From NCBI GenBank assembly GCA_037043235.1, contig JAWRVZ010000025.1:1329501-1393500 (forward strand): a stretch of DNA of 64,000 bases, read 5' to 3'. The notes beneath the pieces are model-generated. The model searched no databases. It was given only the letters and a program-made list of their open reading frames with translations, and was not told the DNA's origin. Shown in pieces: positions 10,473-22,017 of the stretch. Every line of letters starts with the position of its first letter. Position 1 is the first letter of the stretch. A program made the position numbers and the translations under genes. This DNA comes from Rhodeus uyekii (taxonomy: Eukaryota > Chordata > Actinopteri > Cypriniformes > Acheilognathidae).

Positions 10473-13400
10473 TTACATTGTCATGATGGCAAAAATCACT
10501 GCAGCCCCTCCTGCCAGGGCCAACCAAAAGAACAAACTGAAGGATGAAGGTTCTGGAATGGAACGTGTCTTCATGGGTTTGGCCACACGCTCCCATTGGG
10601 TGAGGATAGCATGACGGGCGCCTCTCCAATGCCCTGGTCCGCTTAGCCGATACTGGTAGGGAGTACAGGGGCCGAAGAAAACCCTCAGTCCCACAGCAGG
10701 GTCTCTCAGGAGCAGCCGGGTAATGTTGGGACAGACACCCACTTCATTTGCTATTGTGTCTAGGTAAGGGATATGGTCTACTTGCAGGGCAGCCACCTTA
10801 GGACAGGGGAAACTGTAGAGAGACCGAGCATTCAAAACAAGCATTGATTAATTGTCAACCCAAAATCTATTTGGAATTACCATCAAGGTAATAAATAGTT
10901 ACCTCTTTAATTTTTCTTTTATGTCCTTCTCAATTATTTTATCCATTTTATTGGCTGGAGGAAGTTGGTTTTGTCCTTAAAGAAAAGGATATAATAATAA
11001 TAATATATGAAAAAAGCATAATCATTGTGAAAATGTATATACCGTACTATCCTTTCATAATATATATATTTTTCATTATACTGTGTATATAGATTTATTG
11101 GTAACATTTTACATCAAGATTATTTAATCATCCTATTAGTTAATGTATTAACTTTTTTCTAGTTTACTTTTTTACCAAACTGACAGGTTGTGCACTGGAA
11201 GAATTTAGCTATTTCTTTTCCAGAAGTATACTTTCTGCAATTAAATTTTTTGACAATAGAAACACTCAAGCTTTTCTTTAGGTGGTCTACCCTTGTTTTA
11301 GTTGTAGAGGTGTGCAGCAGGAAACCGGCAGGATTTTTTCACAATGCTTAGTACTAAACACATTTTCATCACATTGTTGCTGACAGGTCATGCATTGCAG
11401 TGGATATGATCCATTTGGAATGCGAACCAACCGATCACCAACTCGCTTACTGCATTCTCCTTGCACTTTAAAGATGTCTTCAAACCACCAATTCAATCTC
11501 CATTCACAATCGACTCTTCTGGCTTTGTCAAGGGAGATGTTAGTGATTTTGCTCTCCAGTTTCACACATTGGCTGTCATCAGTGGGTGGAATGAGACAAC
11601 CCTGATTATTGCTTATAGTCATGGCCTCAATCCCAACATCCATCAACAGATGGGAATATATGACAATGTTATAGGACTTCAGAGCTTTATACAACACTCA
11701 AGATCAAGATCTCTCAATGACTCACTGCTTGTACACTAGACCAACCCACGCTGCATCCTCAGTTTGCCTCTCCATTGGTCGTCTTCCAACACCCAAACAC
11801 ATGTGAATTGAATCAGCCCATCTGTCGAATGCAGAATGTTATCGGAGAATCCACAATCAATTGTGGCTGTACTGTGTTGCAGAGGGACATCTATCAACCC
11901 GTCCCATCAGACCTCCATGCCCAGCGGTGAGTACCATCCATATGTCTCCTTCAGTTACCTCTCTTGCACGTACAGATGTCATAGTGATCAATTTATCTCC
12001 AGAGTATGGTGCACCTTCTTCCAACTTCTTCGAGTCACAGCAAGCCTGTCATGTGGAAACTAACTGCAACTGCAATGGTCAGGCTGAGTGGAAGATTTGG
12101 AGATGCCTGCAGACATATTTTCAAGATTGACAAGACAGCTGGAGCCGTTTCTTCCCATGGGCTGAGTATGCACAGAACTCTTTGTATCAAGCCACTACAG
12201 GACTAACACCAGTCCAGTGCATAGTCGGCTACCAACCACCCCTATTTCCCTGGTCAGGTGAGCCTTCTGACGTTCCCACTGTTCACTGTTGGTTCCAAAA
12301 GAGTGAGAGGGTCTGGGACTCATCTAAGGAGGGAAGTTTGGAGACAAAAGGGCTAGGCCGACACTAGAAGAGCTGAAACACCCCAATACCTTCCAGGGCA
12401 GAAGGTCTGGCTCTCAACGAGGGACTTCCTTGTTGCAAGCTAAGTCCAGGCTATGTCAGTCCTTTCACCATCCAGAGACAGATAAACAATCTCACCTACT
12501 AGTTAAACCTTCCGATTATGGGACATCCTGCTAGAATGCCACGTTGACTTGGAGGCACAGAGGGGTTTGTGGTAATGCATTACAAGTAAAAAGAAAGAAG
12601 TAACACAGGGTAGTTTTCCCCATTTATTGAATGCCACCTGTACCAAGTCCTCTTTGTCAGATATGGGGGAAGAGGGGAAAGGTGAGAACTCAATTTGCAG
12701 GGTCTAGGGCTTTTATTAAATGGAAACAAAAACAAAAACAGAGATCCAAACATAAACCACCAACCCGAGGGGGAGAAAACAAGACTGACTGAAAAGCTAA
12801 ACACTGAACAAGACTAAGCAGGACAAGACTCATCAAGAGAAACCAACAAAGTATAGAAAACGACACGACACAGGACAGCAAACATGAGGATAATATAAAT
12901 ACACACAGGAGGAAGGGTAATTGAATCGGAAACGGCTGGGACAAATCAAAGTAATGACAAGGAAACGAGGAGGGACGGGGTAACAGTGATAAGACACGAA
13001 CACGCAGCCAATGCGGACGCGCATCGCCACGTGTTCACATTAAACAAAGATGGCGCGCAGCTGTGATAACCAAACTGCGCGCGCAACGCCAACCACAACA
13101 TGAAAGTATGCGGCCGATAAAAACACAAACCGCGTCACGCAAAGCCCGAAACCGCACCCACTCACATTACGTAGGAACGAGGAACCAGTCGGCTCGCGCG
13201 CTCACGACAAAGACGAACACACGAGTTATAAATGTCCAAATCCCAACCCAAAAGCGAAACTGAACCAGACCAAAGTATCCGGACCGGACATCCGGACCCG
13301 CACACAAGACATTACACAAACAAGAGCGAGACACCCACACACACCAAACACGAGACAGAGCTCTGCCACAACAACAAGAATTTACTTGACAGAATGTGGC

Positions 13401-16400
13401 AGAACCCTGACACTCTTGACATCTCCTGTTCCTGATTTTGCTAGCAGAGAAATTGGAAGTAGGAATGGCGGCACAGCTGAAAGGTTGTTTGAGCTGCGCC
13501 TTTTACAGTACAGGAATATGCATTTCCTTCAGCCTGAGGTTTAGTCATTTCACTTTTGGTGAGAAATGGCTTTTATATTTGTAATACAATTTGTTACTTT
13601 TTAAAGGGAGAAACAGTTATTGTATTGAATTATTTTTAAAAGTAAGTTTCTCCATCACTGTATATAAACATGATCAATGAATATGAATATGAATATTTTA
13701 TATGTGCTTATATAACTGTCAAAATGTTTACTCGTTTACTTAGTACCTGTTATGACCCTCGAGGCCCAGCGAGCCTGCAGTTCTGCAGTTGGCATGATCG
13801 CTCCTTTTGTTTGCACCAGGCCTATGATGGCTAGTGTTGGATGCTCTAGAGATGGAGGAAAGATTCTTCTGTAGAGTTTCAGAACTCCATCAGCACCAGA
13901 GATTAAGGAGGCAGGGAGGAACGGAAATTTATAATTGTATCCTGTGCATAAGATCACTGCATCAATCTTCTCTTCAACAGTCCCATCATCGAAGACAAGC
14001 GTTGAGCCGTGGAACTTGTGCACATTTGTTTTCATCACCAGTTTTCCAACCAAAATGCGACCTGGGAGGTCATCATTGATAATACCACGCCGGTCAAGGA
14101 TTCTAGAATCACAAAACATATGCAAAGGTCACTGTGAATGATTAGGTCATTTTTAAATAAATTGTCAGGGCAATCTTTACTTTAATCATCAACAATAGTT
14201 TTGGCCCTTCACCTGTGCTTAGGCTGTAGTCCATAAAGCTTGTGGTCAAATTTCTGATTGCAGCTTCTCTCACAAATCCAGTTGAACAGAAATCTAGGCA
14301 GGAGGAAGTAAATCATATCTCGAACTCGACTAATCATCACCATGTCTACAGGAAGTCCTTTACCAACCATGCGACCTGTGACCCACGCCCCTTTTCGGGT
14401 ACTCAGAAAAGTCTAAGTGAGGAATAGGGAGACCAAAGTAGGGTGAGAAAGGAAAACTGAATTAGTGGATAAATAATAGAATATTGATGAGAACCAAGAG
14501 ATTAATACATATTTAGAAATGGGAAAGTTAAACGTAATGACCGTATGACCCTTTTCACAGAGTTTAAAGATTGATTTAGAAGAGGTATGTCAGGGTTCTG
14601 CCACATTCGGTCTAGTAAACTCTTGTTGTTGTGGCAGAGCTCTGACACAACCGTAATGTCTCGAGTGGTGTGTGTGTGAGTACGCGCGGGATTCGGGCAT
14701 TCATGACTCGTGTGTTCGTCCTCGTTGTGAGCGCGTGAGCACAGGTGTTTACTCATTCTTGCACGCTCTGTGTCTCTCTCGTCTGTGTGCTTTCATGTTG
14801 TGTTTTCTGTCACACGCAGTTTGGTTGTCACCAGCTGCGTGTCGTCTTTGTTTAATGTGAACATGCAGCGATGGGCATCCGCATTGGCTACGTGTTCATG
14901 TCTTGTCTGTTACCCCGCCCATCTTGTTTCATTGTCATTAGTTTGATTTGTTCCCAGCTGTGTCCTAGTCATTTACCGATCCTCCCGTGTATACTTATTC
15001 TCCCAGTGTCTGCTGTCTTGTAGTGGTTTCTCATCATTGTAAGGTTGTGTTCATGCTGTCCTAGTTATCAAGTTTCTAGTCAAGTCTAGTCTTGTTCGTG
15101 TCCGTGTTTCTAGTCCTGTTTTTCCCCCTCGGGGTGGTTTTTGTTGAGTTTAGTTTTTTGTTTAATTACAATAAAATCCCCATCATCTCGCATCATTGAG
15201 TCCTCGTTCCATCGCTTCACCCAACCCTGACAAGGTAGAGATCTAGAGACTTCAATGTACATTATTTAGATATAAACTACCATTCAAAAGTCTGGGGTTG
15301 GTAAGATTTTTTAAGAGTTCACCAAGGCTTCATTTATTCAATCAAACATACTTTAAAACAGTAATATTGTAAAAGAAATTGCATTTTAAAATAAGTGTTT
15401 TTAACTAATATGCTGATTTAATACCTAATAAACATTTCTTATGATCAGTGTTGAATACAGTTGTGCAGTTTCAGGATTCCCTGATGAATAGAAAGTATAA
15501 TGATATATATTTAAAATAGATTTTTTGCAACAATTTTAACATTTTTATTGACCCCAAACCTTTGAACAGTAGTGTACATTATTTAATGCGTATTTATAGA
15601 ACTGTACTTTGTCAAATTACACTGCGATTGGCTTTACCGACATCTCCAAATGATTACATTTAATTAATAATACAAATATTTAAAGCATAAAGGGGTACAA
15701 ATTATTTTATGAGGTATATTTATTCAGAAGTAGGCCCAGGCTGCATCTGAAATCGCATTCTCTCTTTATGATTTTTTGTGTCTTACTTTCTTTGTGACCA
15801 CTAAAAATTTATGTTCTGTATAGTATGAGTGTGTGTAGTGTGAACAAAACATGGACATACTCATTTGACATGCTTTCATAAATTCTGTTCCAATGCCTTA
15901 TGGGACCGTAAAGTGTCAATCTTATGCACATGAATCTCACCAGAAGTAGTAAGTCATACTTTTTCACTAAATATACTTTTTGCGTAGTCTTTTATGAGTA
16001 CTGTGAATTCGGACATGCTTATTTTTTCCACATACTGCTTTTCACTTATCATATTGTAGGGAATACATGATATGCGATTTCGGATGCTGCATTCACGCAG
16101 TGTTGTAATTCCCATAAAAATGAGATTTTGTTACGTAAAAATCGTTCACATCCTCGTAAAGCTCGTATTTACAACTTGCAAGCTTGGAATTTTCTGAGAG
16201 CTCCTACATGTACCATTTAATCTCTGTATCACCTGATGTCATGTAATGGTGTCTGTAGTAAAGCACAGGGGAATACTCAAACAGCCTTATTTCTAATAAT
16301 CAACACAATAAAAAACACAATAACTTAGAGAAACACAGCCATGTATACACTAGAGAAAACATCTGTAAAAAATATATTAGAAAATATATTACACACCTTC

Positions 16401-17849
16401 TCACACACTCGGCTAAGCTCTACGGCAATATCACCAGCAGAATTCCCAATCCCAATGATCACAACTCTCTTCCCAAAGTAAGTATAAGGTTCCTTATATT
16501 CCCAACTGTGAATTATTTCTCCTGGGAATGTATCAATACCTGTAGTAAACAAAAAAATACACTGAACTTTATACCATATATAATAACACTTTATTTTGAT
16601 GGTCCACTTTAGACACACTCTAAGTAACTTTGCAACTACAAATCCACTAACTCTCTTAATAGAGTATTATTACACTGTTAAGTTAGCCATGAAAATTAAG
16701 TGTTATCCATTATATTGATGTTTCTAATAAACATAGAGCCATACAGGGAATTAATATTATGTACTGTGCTAAATCCTGCACAGTAAAGCCATTTAACATT
16801 ATGTAATCATATGAACAGATCACCTGGGAAGTCTGAGAGGGGTTTGATGGGTTGTGTGAAGTGTCCTGCACACACAAGCACCCCGTCAAACACATGTTTC
16901 TCCTCTTGTCCATCTCTGTCTGCGGTCACCACCTCCCACTGACCCGATTCTGAGAAATCAGGCCTCTGCCTCACACTGCGAACTGTGGTCTGAAATACAC
17001 AAAACCCCTAAATTCTACATTTCATCTTTATAAAAGGAATAAATCTTATAAACTAACACCCCTCCCATAAACATTTATACACTTGCAATAACGAGAATAA
17101 TTTCCCTAAGTTCCTATAACATCATTGTCAAACAAACTCTCCAAATCCCGGAATGTGAATCTGAAAAGAGTGTTATTCCAGGACCAATATGGGTGTTAAT
17201 CCAGAAACATATCTTTCTTATTCTTTACATATCTCTCAGTGGATGTTATGTCATGGTGTCAATTACCTGAAAGTGAATGTGCTCAAGCAGATTGAAGTGC
17301 TCAGCATAGAGTTTGAAGTACTGCAGGATTATAGAATTGTGCATGAAGTTTGGGTAATGATCTGGCACAGGGAAATCACTATAGCACATCATCTCTTTAG
17401 AGGTGTTCACTGTGAGAGAACGATAAATGCTGCTATGGTCTGCCACAGGGTTTTCCTGAGAAGGAACAGGGAGACACAGTCAATGAATTTTTTTTTTTTT
17501 TTTTACATTGATAAGAACAGATTATATATTTTTTTTAACCAAACACAGACAGCATTGAGATTTTTGATTAAAGGTGAAGTGCATAATATTGTTTTATGTA
17601 AAAATACTGTCTACTATGCCATCTTAATACTCATAACAATAAATAAGCAATATGAAGGATTATTTCCCCCCAAGTGCAAACAAAACTACAAGCAACAGCC
17701 AGAAATGAGATGAGAAATTAATGAGAAATTGAACAGGTGTTCCTAATAATCCTTTAGGTGAGTGTGTGTGTATATGTATATATATATTCCCATTGTTAAG
17801 CTGTTTTTTTTCTTGAAAGAACTGCACCCAATTCACACACACACACACA

Positions 17850-17943
<94 letters not shown>

Positions 17944-18804
17944 TAAATAAATGGAGCCTTTATGAGCATAAGTGACTTATTTCAAAAACATTAATGATCG
18001 GAAACTTTTGAATGGTAGTGTACTAAAACAGTAGTTTTTTAAATAGAGAGACATGGGCTAATGACACCTCTGTGTTTAGATTACACTATGCTAAAAATGT
18101 CAGTCAATTTTATAAATCCTTTTTTTAAGGTTTACACATTTCAATTAACAGTAAAATTCCATCAAATGTAACAGAAAAATCCTTTCATATTTTAATAAAA
18201 TAACTGTTAAATAATTGTTAAAAATTGGAGTTTAAATTTTTCAATTAAAATATGTCAAGATTATTCAATTCAATTTGGTGGAATTTTACTGTCAATTATC
18301 ATTATATTAGTCATTGCTTTTCCGTATACTGCGGATGGCACATAAACAACACTTCTTTATTGTTCAGCTGTTTACATTTCAGAGATTAGATGTTTAAAAT
18401 TGAGTTGAATTTCAACCTTAAACCTCCAGAGTCCTCCAATATCATCACTGCTCTCAAAACACACTGGTTCCAGCCCTTCATCCAGGCAGCATTTGATGGA
18501 GGTCAGACCAGAACATCCTGCTCCAATCACAGCCACACGCTTAGGCTTATCAATGCCGTCAGTCTGCAAAAAAAACATTGAATGATCACTTTGAAAAAAA
18601 AAGCACATGGTAATGTAAAAACGCACAGTTATTAAAATGGACAGAATATTACAGTCAATTGTGATTTGCATATTTAATAAGGCATTCAAGGAATCATTCA
18701 TATCAAAAATATCACATGCCAGCAGAAGGTGATGAAAAGACAAACACCAGTCTAAATACATGCTGCAAGCTTGACACTTATGATATAAATATAAATCTTA
18801 CCAT
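10473..18804 (-). CDS. Flavin-containing monooxygenase, FMO5-like paralogue (gene B)
   Basis: Nine coding exons on the minus strand: 18804-18802 (only the ATG), 18563-18417, 17455-17267, 16989-16824, 16539-16397, 14412-14213, 14102-13747, 10975-10903, 10812-10473. Every junction is GT-AG and in frame, giving 538 codons plus stop. Exon sizes 189-166-143-200-356-73 equal those of gene A, so the two arose by tandem duplication. Motifs: FAD site GAGCSG (residues 15-20), FMO signature FPGEIIHSWEY (173-183), NADPH site GIGNSA (198-203) and LCTGY (334-338) in place of the usual FATGY. The protein ends in a hydrophobic stretch (about 519-538) that should anchor it in the ER membrane. Predicted reaction: NADPH- and O2-dependent oxygenation of nitrogen, sulphur or carbonyl substrates. 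Introns are much larger than in gene A because of transposon insertions. The particular fish FMO paralogue name cannot be fixed without a tree. Confidence 0.9.
11340..12560 (+). mobile_element. Internally deleted Ty3/gypsy retrotransposon, gag joined to integrase
   Basis: Plus-strand translation shows a gag core (LTGHALQW near 11380, HFKDVFKPP near 11461, LAVISGWNETTL, then QQMGIYDNVIGLQSF), a decayed zinc-knuckle block (LWLYCVAEGHLS near 11861) and PAVSTI at the usual gag-protease junction. It then passes to integrase (NGQAE near 12080, WAEYAQNSLYQATTGLTP near 12160, GYQPPLFPWSGEP) and a C-terminal block near 12400. Reverse transcriptase and RNase H are missing and stops interrupt the frame. 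It is a dead, internally deleted copy in an intron of FMO gene B. Confidence 0.8.
12655..13412 (-). mobile_element. Solo LTR, copy 1 of a three-copy family
   Basis: The 758-bp block starts TGTCAGATATGGGG and ends GGCAGAACCCTGACA, flanked on both sides by the 5-bp duplication CTCTT (12650-12654 and 13413-13417). On the minus strand it begins TGTCAGGGTTCTGCCACATT and is clearly related to 14588-15232, which has the opposite orientation. No internal retroelement sequence adjoins it within the duplication, so it is a solo LTR. Confidence 0.8.
13418..13746. other. Intronic DNA, no recognisable feature
   Basis: This is the remainder of the FMO gene B intron before exon 13747-14102. No repeat or motif is recognised. 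Confidence 0.4.
14588..15232 (+). mobile_element. Solo LTR, copy 2 with AGGTA target duplication
   Basis: The 645-bp block begins TGTCAGGGTTCTGCC and ends CCCAACCCTGACA, with AGGTA at 14583-14587 and again at 15233-15237. A polyadenylation-like AATAAAA lies near 15172, before the 3' end, as expected within an LTR. The termini form a short inverted repeat TGTCAGGGTT/AACCCTGACA. It is inserted in the FMO gene B intron between exons 14213-14412 and 16397-16539. Confidence 0.85.
15274..15576. mobile_element. Non-autonomous TIR transposon (ACTACCATTCAAAAGT family)
   Basis: The left end ACTACCATTCAAAAGTCTGGGG is the complement of the right end CCCCAAACCTTTGAACAGTAGT. The interior is AT-rich and non-coding. 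I recall this as one of the most abundant small DNA-transposon families of cyprinid genomes. Other pieces in the window lie at 17990-18022 and 61747-62040. Confidence 0.75.
15738..16092. mobile_element. Non-autonomous TIR transposon (CATCCGAAATCGCAT family)
   Basis: The left end GCTGCATCTGAAATCGCAT pairs with the right end ATGCGATTTCGGATGCTGC. The interior is AT-rich with repeated 'TACTTTTT.CACT' motifs and no coding potential. A diverged relative is suspected at about 53568-53840. Confidence 0.7.
16579..16688. mobile_element. Fragment of a TIR element (ACACTTTATTTTGATGGTCC family)
   Basis: The block ACACTTTATTTTGATGGTCC followed by AAGTAACTTTGCAACTACA and TTAATAGAGTATTA recurs near 57558-57670. 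Only one half of the palindromic element is present here, inside a FMO gene B intron. Confidence 0.65.
17786..17940. repeat. Compound (CA)n(TA)n microsatellite with conserved flank
   Basis: A unique-looking flank (CCATTGTTAAGCTGTTTTTT and then CACCCAATTCACACAC) leads into (CA)n, about 70 bp of (TA)n and a T-run. The same flank precedes the microsatellite near 5692-5739. Open frames across it are simple-sequence artefacts. Confidence 0.9.
17990..18022. mobile_element. TIR end of the ACTACCATTCAAAAGT family
   Basis: The sequence GGAAACTTTTGAATGGTAGTGTA matches the right terminal repeat of the element at 15274-15576. The rest of the element is not recognisable. Confidence 0.55.
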
Positions 18805-19349
18805 TTAACTGAAGATGGTCTCAAGCCCTCAGAGAAAAAAAAATCTAATAATAATAATAGTAATAATGGCAAAACAAGTTTTTTTTATTCTTGATGGTTA
18901 GAGCACATTTGCCTGCAACTGTCTCATTTAAATCAGCCTGTTATGTAACCTACTGAGCATGTCTGAAGTCTCAAAGAGGAGGGTGGTTTCAGCTGGCACT
19001 AGTTTAAGGTGGATCAAACTGGAATGAATAATTAACGGGGAAAAGAAATCAATGTTAGGTGTTGAGGACTATCAAGAATGTTCGGTCCTTTCTCATTGTC
19101 ACAGACTTGCAAGTCTTTATCTTTATGGATGTTGTCATAAATTATCATAAAAGAAAAGATGAGTTGAATGGTTTTGGCAAAATGGTTTTGGCAATGGTTT
19201 TGTCTTGCAACACATGCAACATGTCTCCTATATTTTATAAAGAAAACAATTTTTACATTTTAATTTTCATGTTTTACACAAATGAGAACCTGAAATACAG
19301 CTTAAAGTCCATGATGAATAAGTTGAAAGGCTTTTAGAGAGTGGAGTGA

Positions 19350-19432
19350 GTTAATCATAATCAATCCTTAAGTCATAAGGGTTAAGTATGTAAAACTTAA
19401 CCCTTATGACTTAAGGATTGACTATGATTAAC
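19350..19432. repeat. Long hairpin: 38-nt arms, 7-nt loop
   Basis: The left arm, 19350-19387 (starting GTTAATCATAATCAATCC), and the right arm, 19395-19432 (ending GGATTGACTATGATTAAC), are complementary with one visible mismatch around an ATGTAAA loop. It does not belong to any repeat family that I recognise. Confidence 0.8.
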
Positions 19433-21104
19433 TGTCAATGTTTTTATTATTCATCAGCTGAATAATATTTTTCTGAAAGCGATTCCAACTATATCTCTGT
19501 GCCATTATCATTAAACCTATGGTGTGGATTCTGCTATGCTTTAACATTGAGAACGATTTTTAGAACTATATCTTTATAGTTCTTATCCTTCTTGTGAACG
19601 GGCCTTTATTCTGATGACTGAAATCGATGTTTAAGATTGAAAATTTACTTTTCTTTCCTCAATAAAAGTGAATAATATGAATTCAAGATGCAATTGATTA
19701 AGGCTGATCTACTCTTCAAAATGTCGTAAATGCCATATGCGTTTGTGTAAGCTGAAAGTTGTGGTAAGTGTGTACATTACTGAAAGTATTAAATGTTATG
19801 TGAAAAGATATAAGTGCAGCTGTAATGTAACTTGCAGGAAGCTGCCTCAGTTCTCTATCGGAATCTAACTTCGATGCTGCATCTTGGTATTGAAGCTATG
19901 GGGAACGTTATCAGCATGACAGGTGTCTGAGGCACAGATAAACAAAGGATAATAGTCATTGGCAATCCATGATTAGTCTGTGTGTATAAAAGGGTGTCTG
20001 AATTACACATCTCTGGCTATCACTCGACTTTTTCTTGTCGGATGAAAGTCAAGTGTTTGCACCTCATACTTGTGGCTCCATGTCTATTGAAGAGACTGAT
20101 GTTCTTCTGCTTACCACCTTGAAGCTCATGGCAAGGCATATGCACACTGTGAAATACGTTACATTTCCACTAAGAAAGTACTGCCAGAGGGTTGTGCCCT
20201 ACCCCTGAGGTTGGGACACTGTGTGTCTGTGATGGATGAGATAAAAGGGGAAATCTTTCTCCTTGATTCTTTGATCTCACACTCTAACCAGAAAAGTCGT
20301 ACAAAAGTTTACAGAGCTGGTATCTCAGTCAGCAGCATATATAGTATATATACTGACAGATATATAGAATATACAAATTTATATGGCATTTTAAAGGTGT
20401 TCACCCACCAAAAAAGGAAAATTCAGAATTTGCTTACCCACATACCAAACCTTAATTAAACATGAATGAATATACTCTAAGAAAGGTCTATGTGTTATTG
20501 TGTATGTGCATAAGGTCAGTGGTCACCAAAACAGTTTGATTATTCTTTTAATCATTCATTATTTTGTAAAGCAGCAAGTCATACAGTTTTGGAATGACTT
20601 GAGAGCAAAATTTCTTTTTGGTAAACTATCACTTTAATGTATTCAACAAGTAAAAAATGAAATAAATGGTGTTGCTTATTTTGCCCTTTAACCTGGATAA
20701 ACCATATAACAGTTTTAAAAACTGGCAGTCCTTGCAAATTTGTGTAATACTTATAATTTACCAGCAGAGGTAACCACAGCATTATGTATATTTTTTTCTT
20801 GGTGAATATTTTCAGAATAGACTGTAAAAGAAAGACTATGACATCTAGTGGTGAACACATGAAGCTACAGGTGACAGAAGTCATGCATTGTACTAATTTT
20901 TAAGACAGACAGGCAGATAGATAGACAGATAAATAGATAGAGGTGCTCCATTCTCCACAGTTCCTCATTGTATTCATGTTTTTAATTGTCTGACCTCAGA
21001 ATATGAACCGGAAACATTTTCCATCTCAAAGACGACGGAGCCTCAGAGCCACACAATGGAATTACAAGAGTGTTTACCAGGAAATTCTGCAGGAAGTACA
21101 AGGA

Positions 21105-21155
21105 TCGGACAGTAGAAGACTGAGGCAGTAGAAGACAGTAGAAGACAGTAGAAGG
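21105..21155. repeat. Short CAGTAGAAGA tandem repeat
   Basis: Four to five imperfect copies of a 10-nt unit CAGTAGAAGA occur in succession. No known function. Confidence 0.7.
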
Positions 21156-22017
21156 CTTATTTTCTCTGAGGAAGCCCTCTTTAAAATGTTGAAATGGAAA
21201 ATTGATTGTCTGGGGAATAAAAGGTGAATGCAAGCATGAATCATGTGTTGTACCTTCAGTGAAGCATCCATGTGGGGTTGTTCTTCATCCAAGCGAGTGG
21301 GCTTTCTCACAACTCTATCCAAAAGCACATTTGCCAGGAATAAAGAATGGTATCAAAACAAATGGTAGAAGAACGGTATCAACCCAATGATCCAGGACAA
21401 ATGTTTTTTTTTTTTTTTTTTTGCAGTGATGCCATAGAGTCACCGTTTTGGTTTATTAACCAAATAACCTTTCAACGAACAGTTCTTAAAAGAATCATTT
21501 ATTTTTTCAGATGCAAAATAACATTTTAATAATCTAAACTTTTGTGCAATTGAAAGGCAACATGGATTTTAAAGGTTTTAAAATAAACAACCATCAGGCA
21601 TCTACATTGCTCTGTTTCCCATGAACACATACATGATATAGGACCTGTCAAAAATGATGTATGGACCAAAATACATGGGCTGAAAACAAACATTTTGGTA
21701 CAAGCTGGAACAAAGTCTCAAAGGACTGTAATTTTTCTGTTACATAAAAGTCTGATCCTGTTCACACTACATTACAGAACCAGGTAATGTTTTATTTTCT
21801 ATAACATTTAAGTTTTGTTTCAAACAGATCTAACCGTCTCACATATTCAAATGAAATGCATGAAAGCATCTATAGCAAAAAATCTATAGTGCTATTACTG
21901 GGCTTCTCATCCTCAACTCACTGTATAACAGATATAAAGTTGAAGTTCTTGATTTAGTTTTACTCAAAAGATTACATATTTTGAAAATAAATAAATTCCA
22001 AGACAAAGCCATGATGT

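Larger units (their letters stand above)
18805..22017. other. Intergenic, no cellular gene recognised
   Basis: Between FMO gene B and plpp6 I find only AT-rich DNA, a long perfect hairpin (19350-19432), an imperfect CAGTAGAAGA tandem (about 21109-21153), GATA-type repeats near 20920 and T-runs. The moderately GC-balanced block at 19990-20260 has a gag-like feel (EETDVLLLTTLKLM) but stops interrupt it and I cannot assign it. Confidence 0.45.

Noticed and set aside
11287..11697. A Cys-rich 136-codon minus-strand protein
   Set aside because: The plus strand of the same segment encodes a recognisable gypsy gag core, and the minus frame starts with GTG, so it is an antisense shadow.
17762..17950. 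Ile/Tyr-repeat open frame
   Set aside because: It is the translation of (CA)n(TA)n microsatellite DNA.
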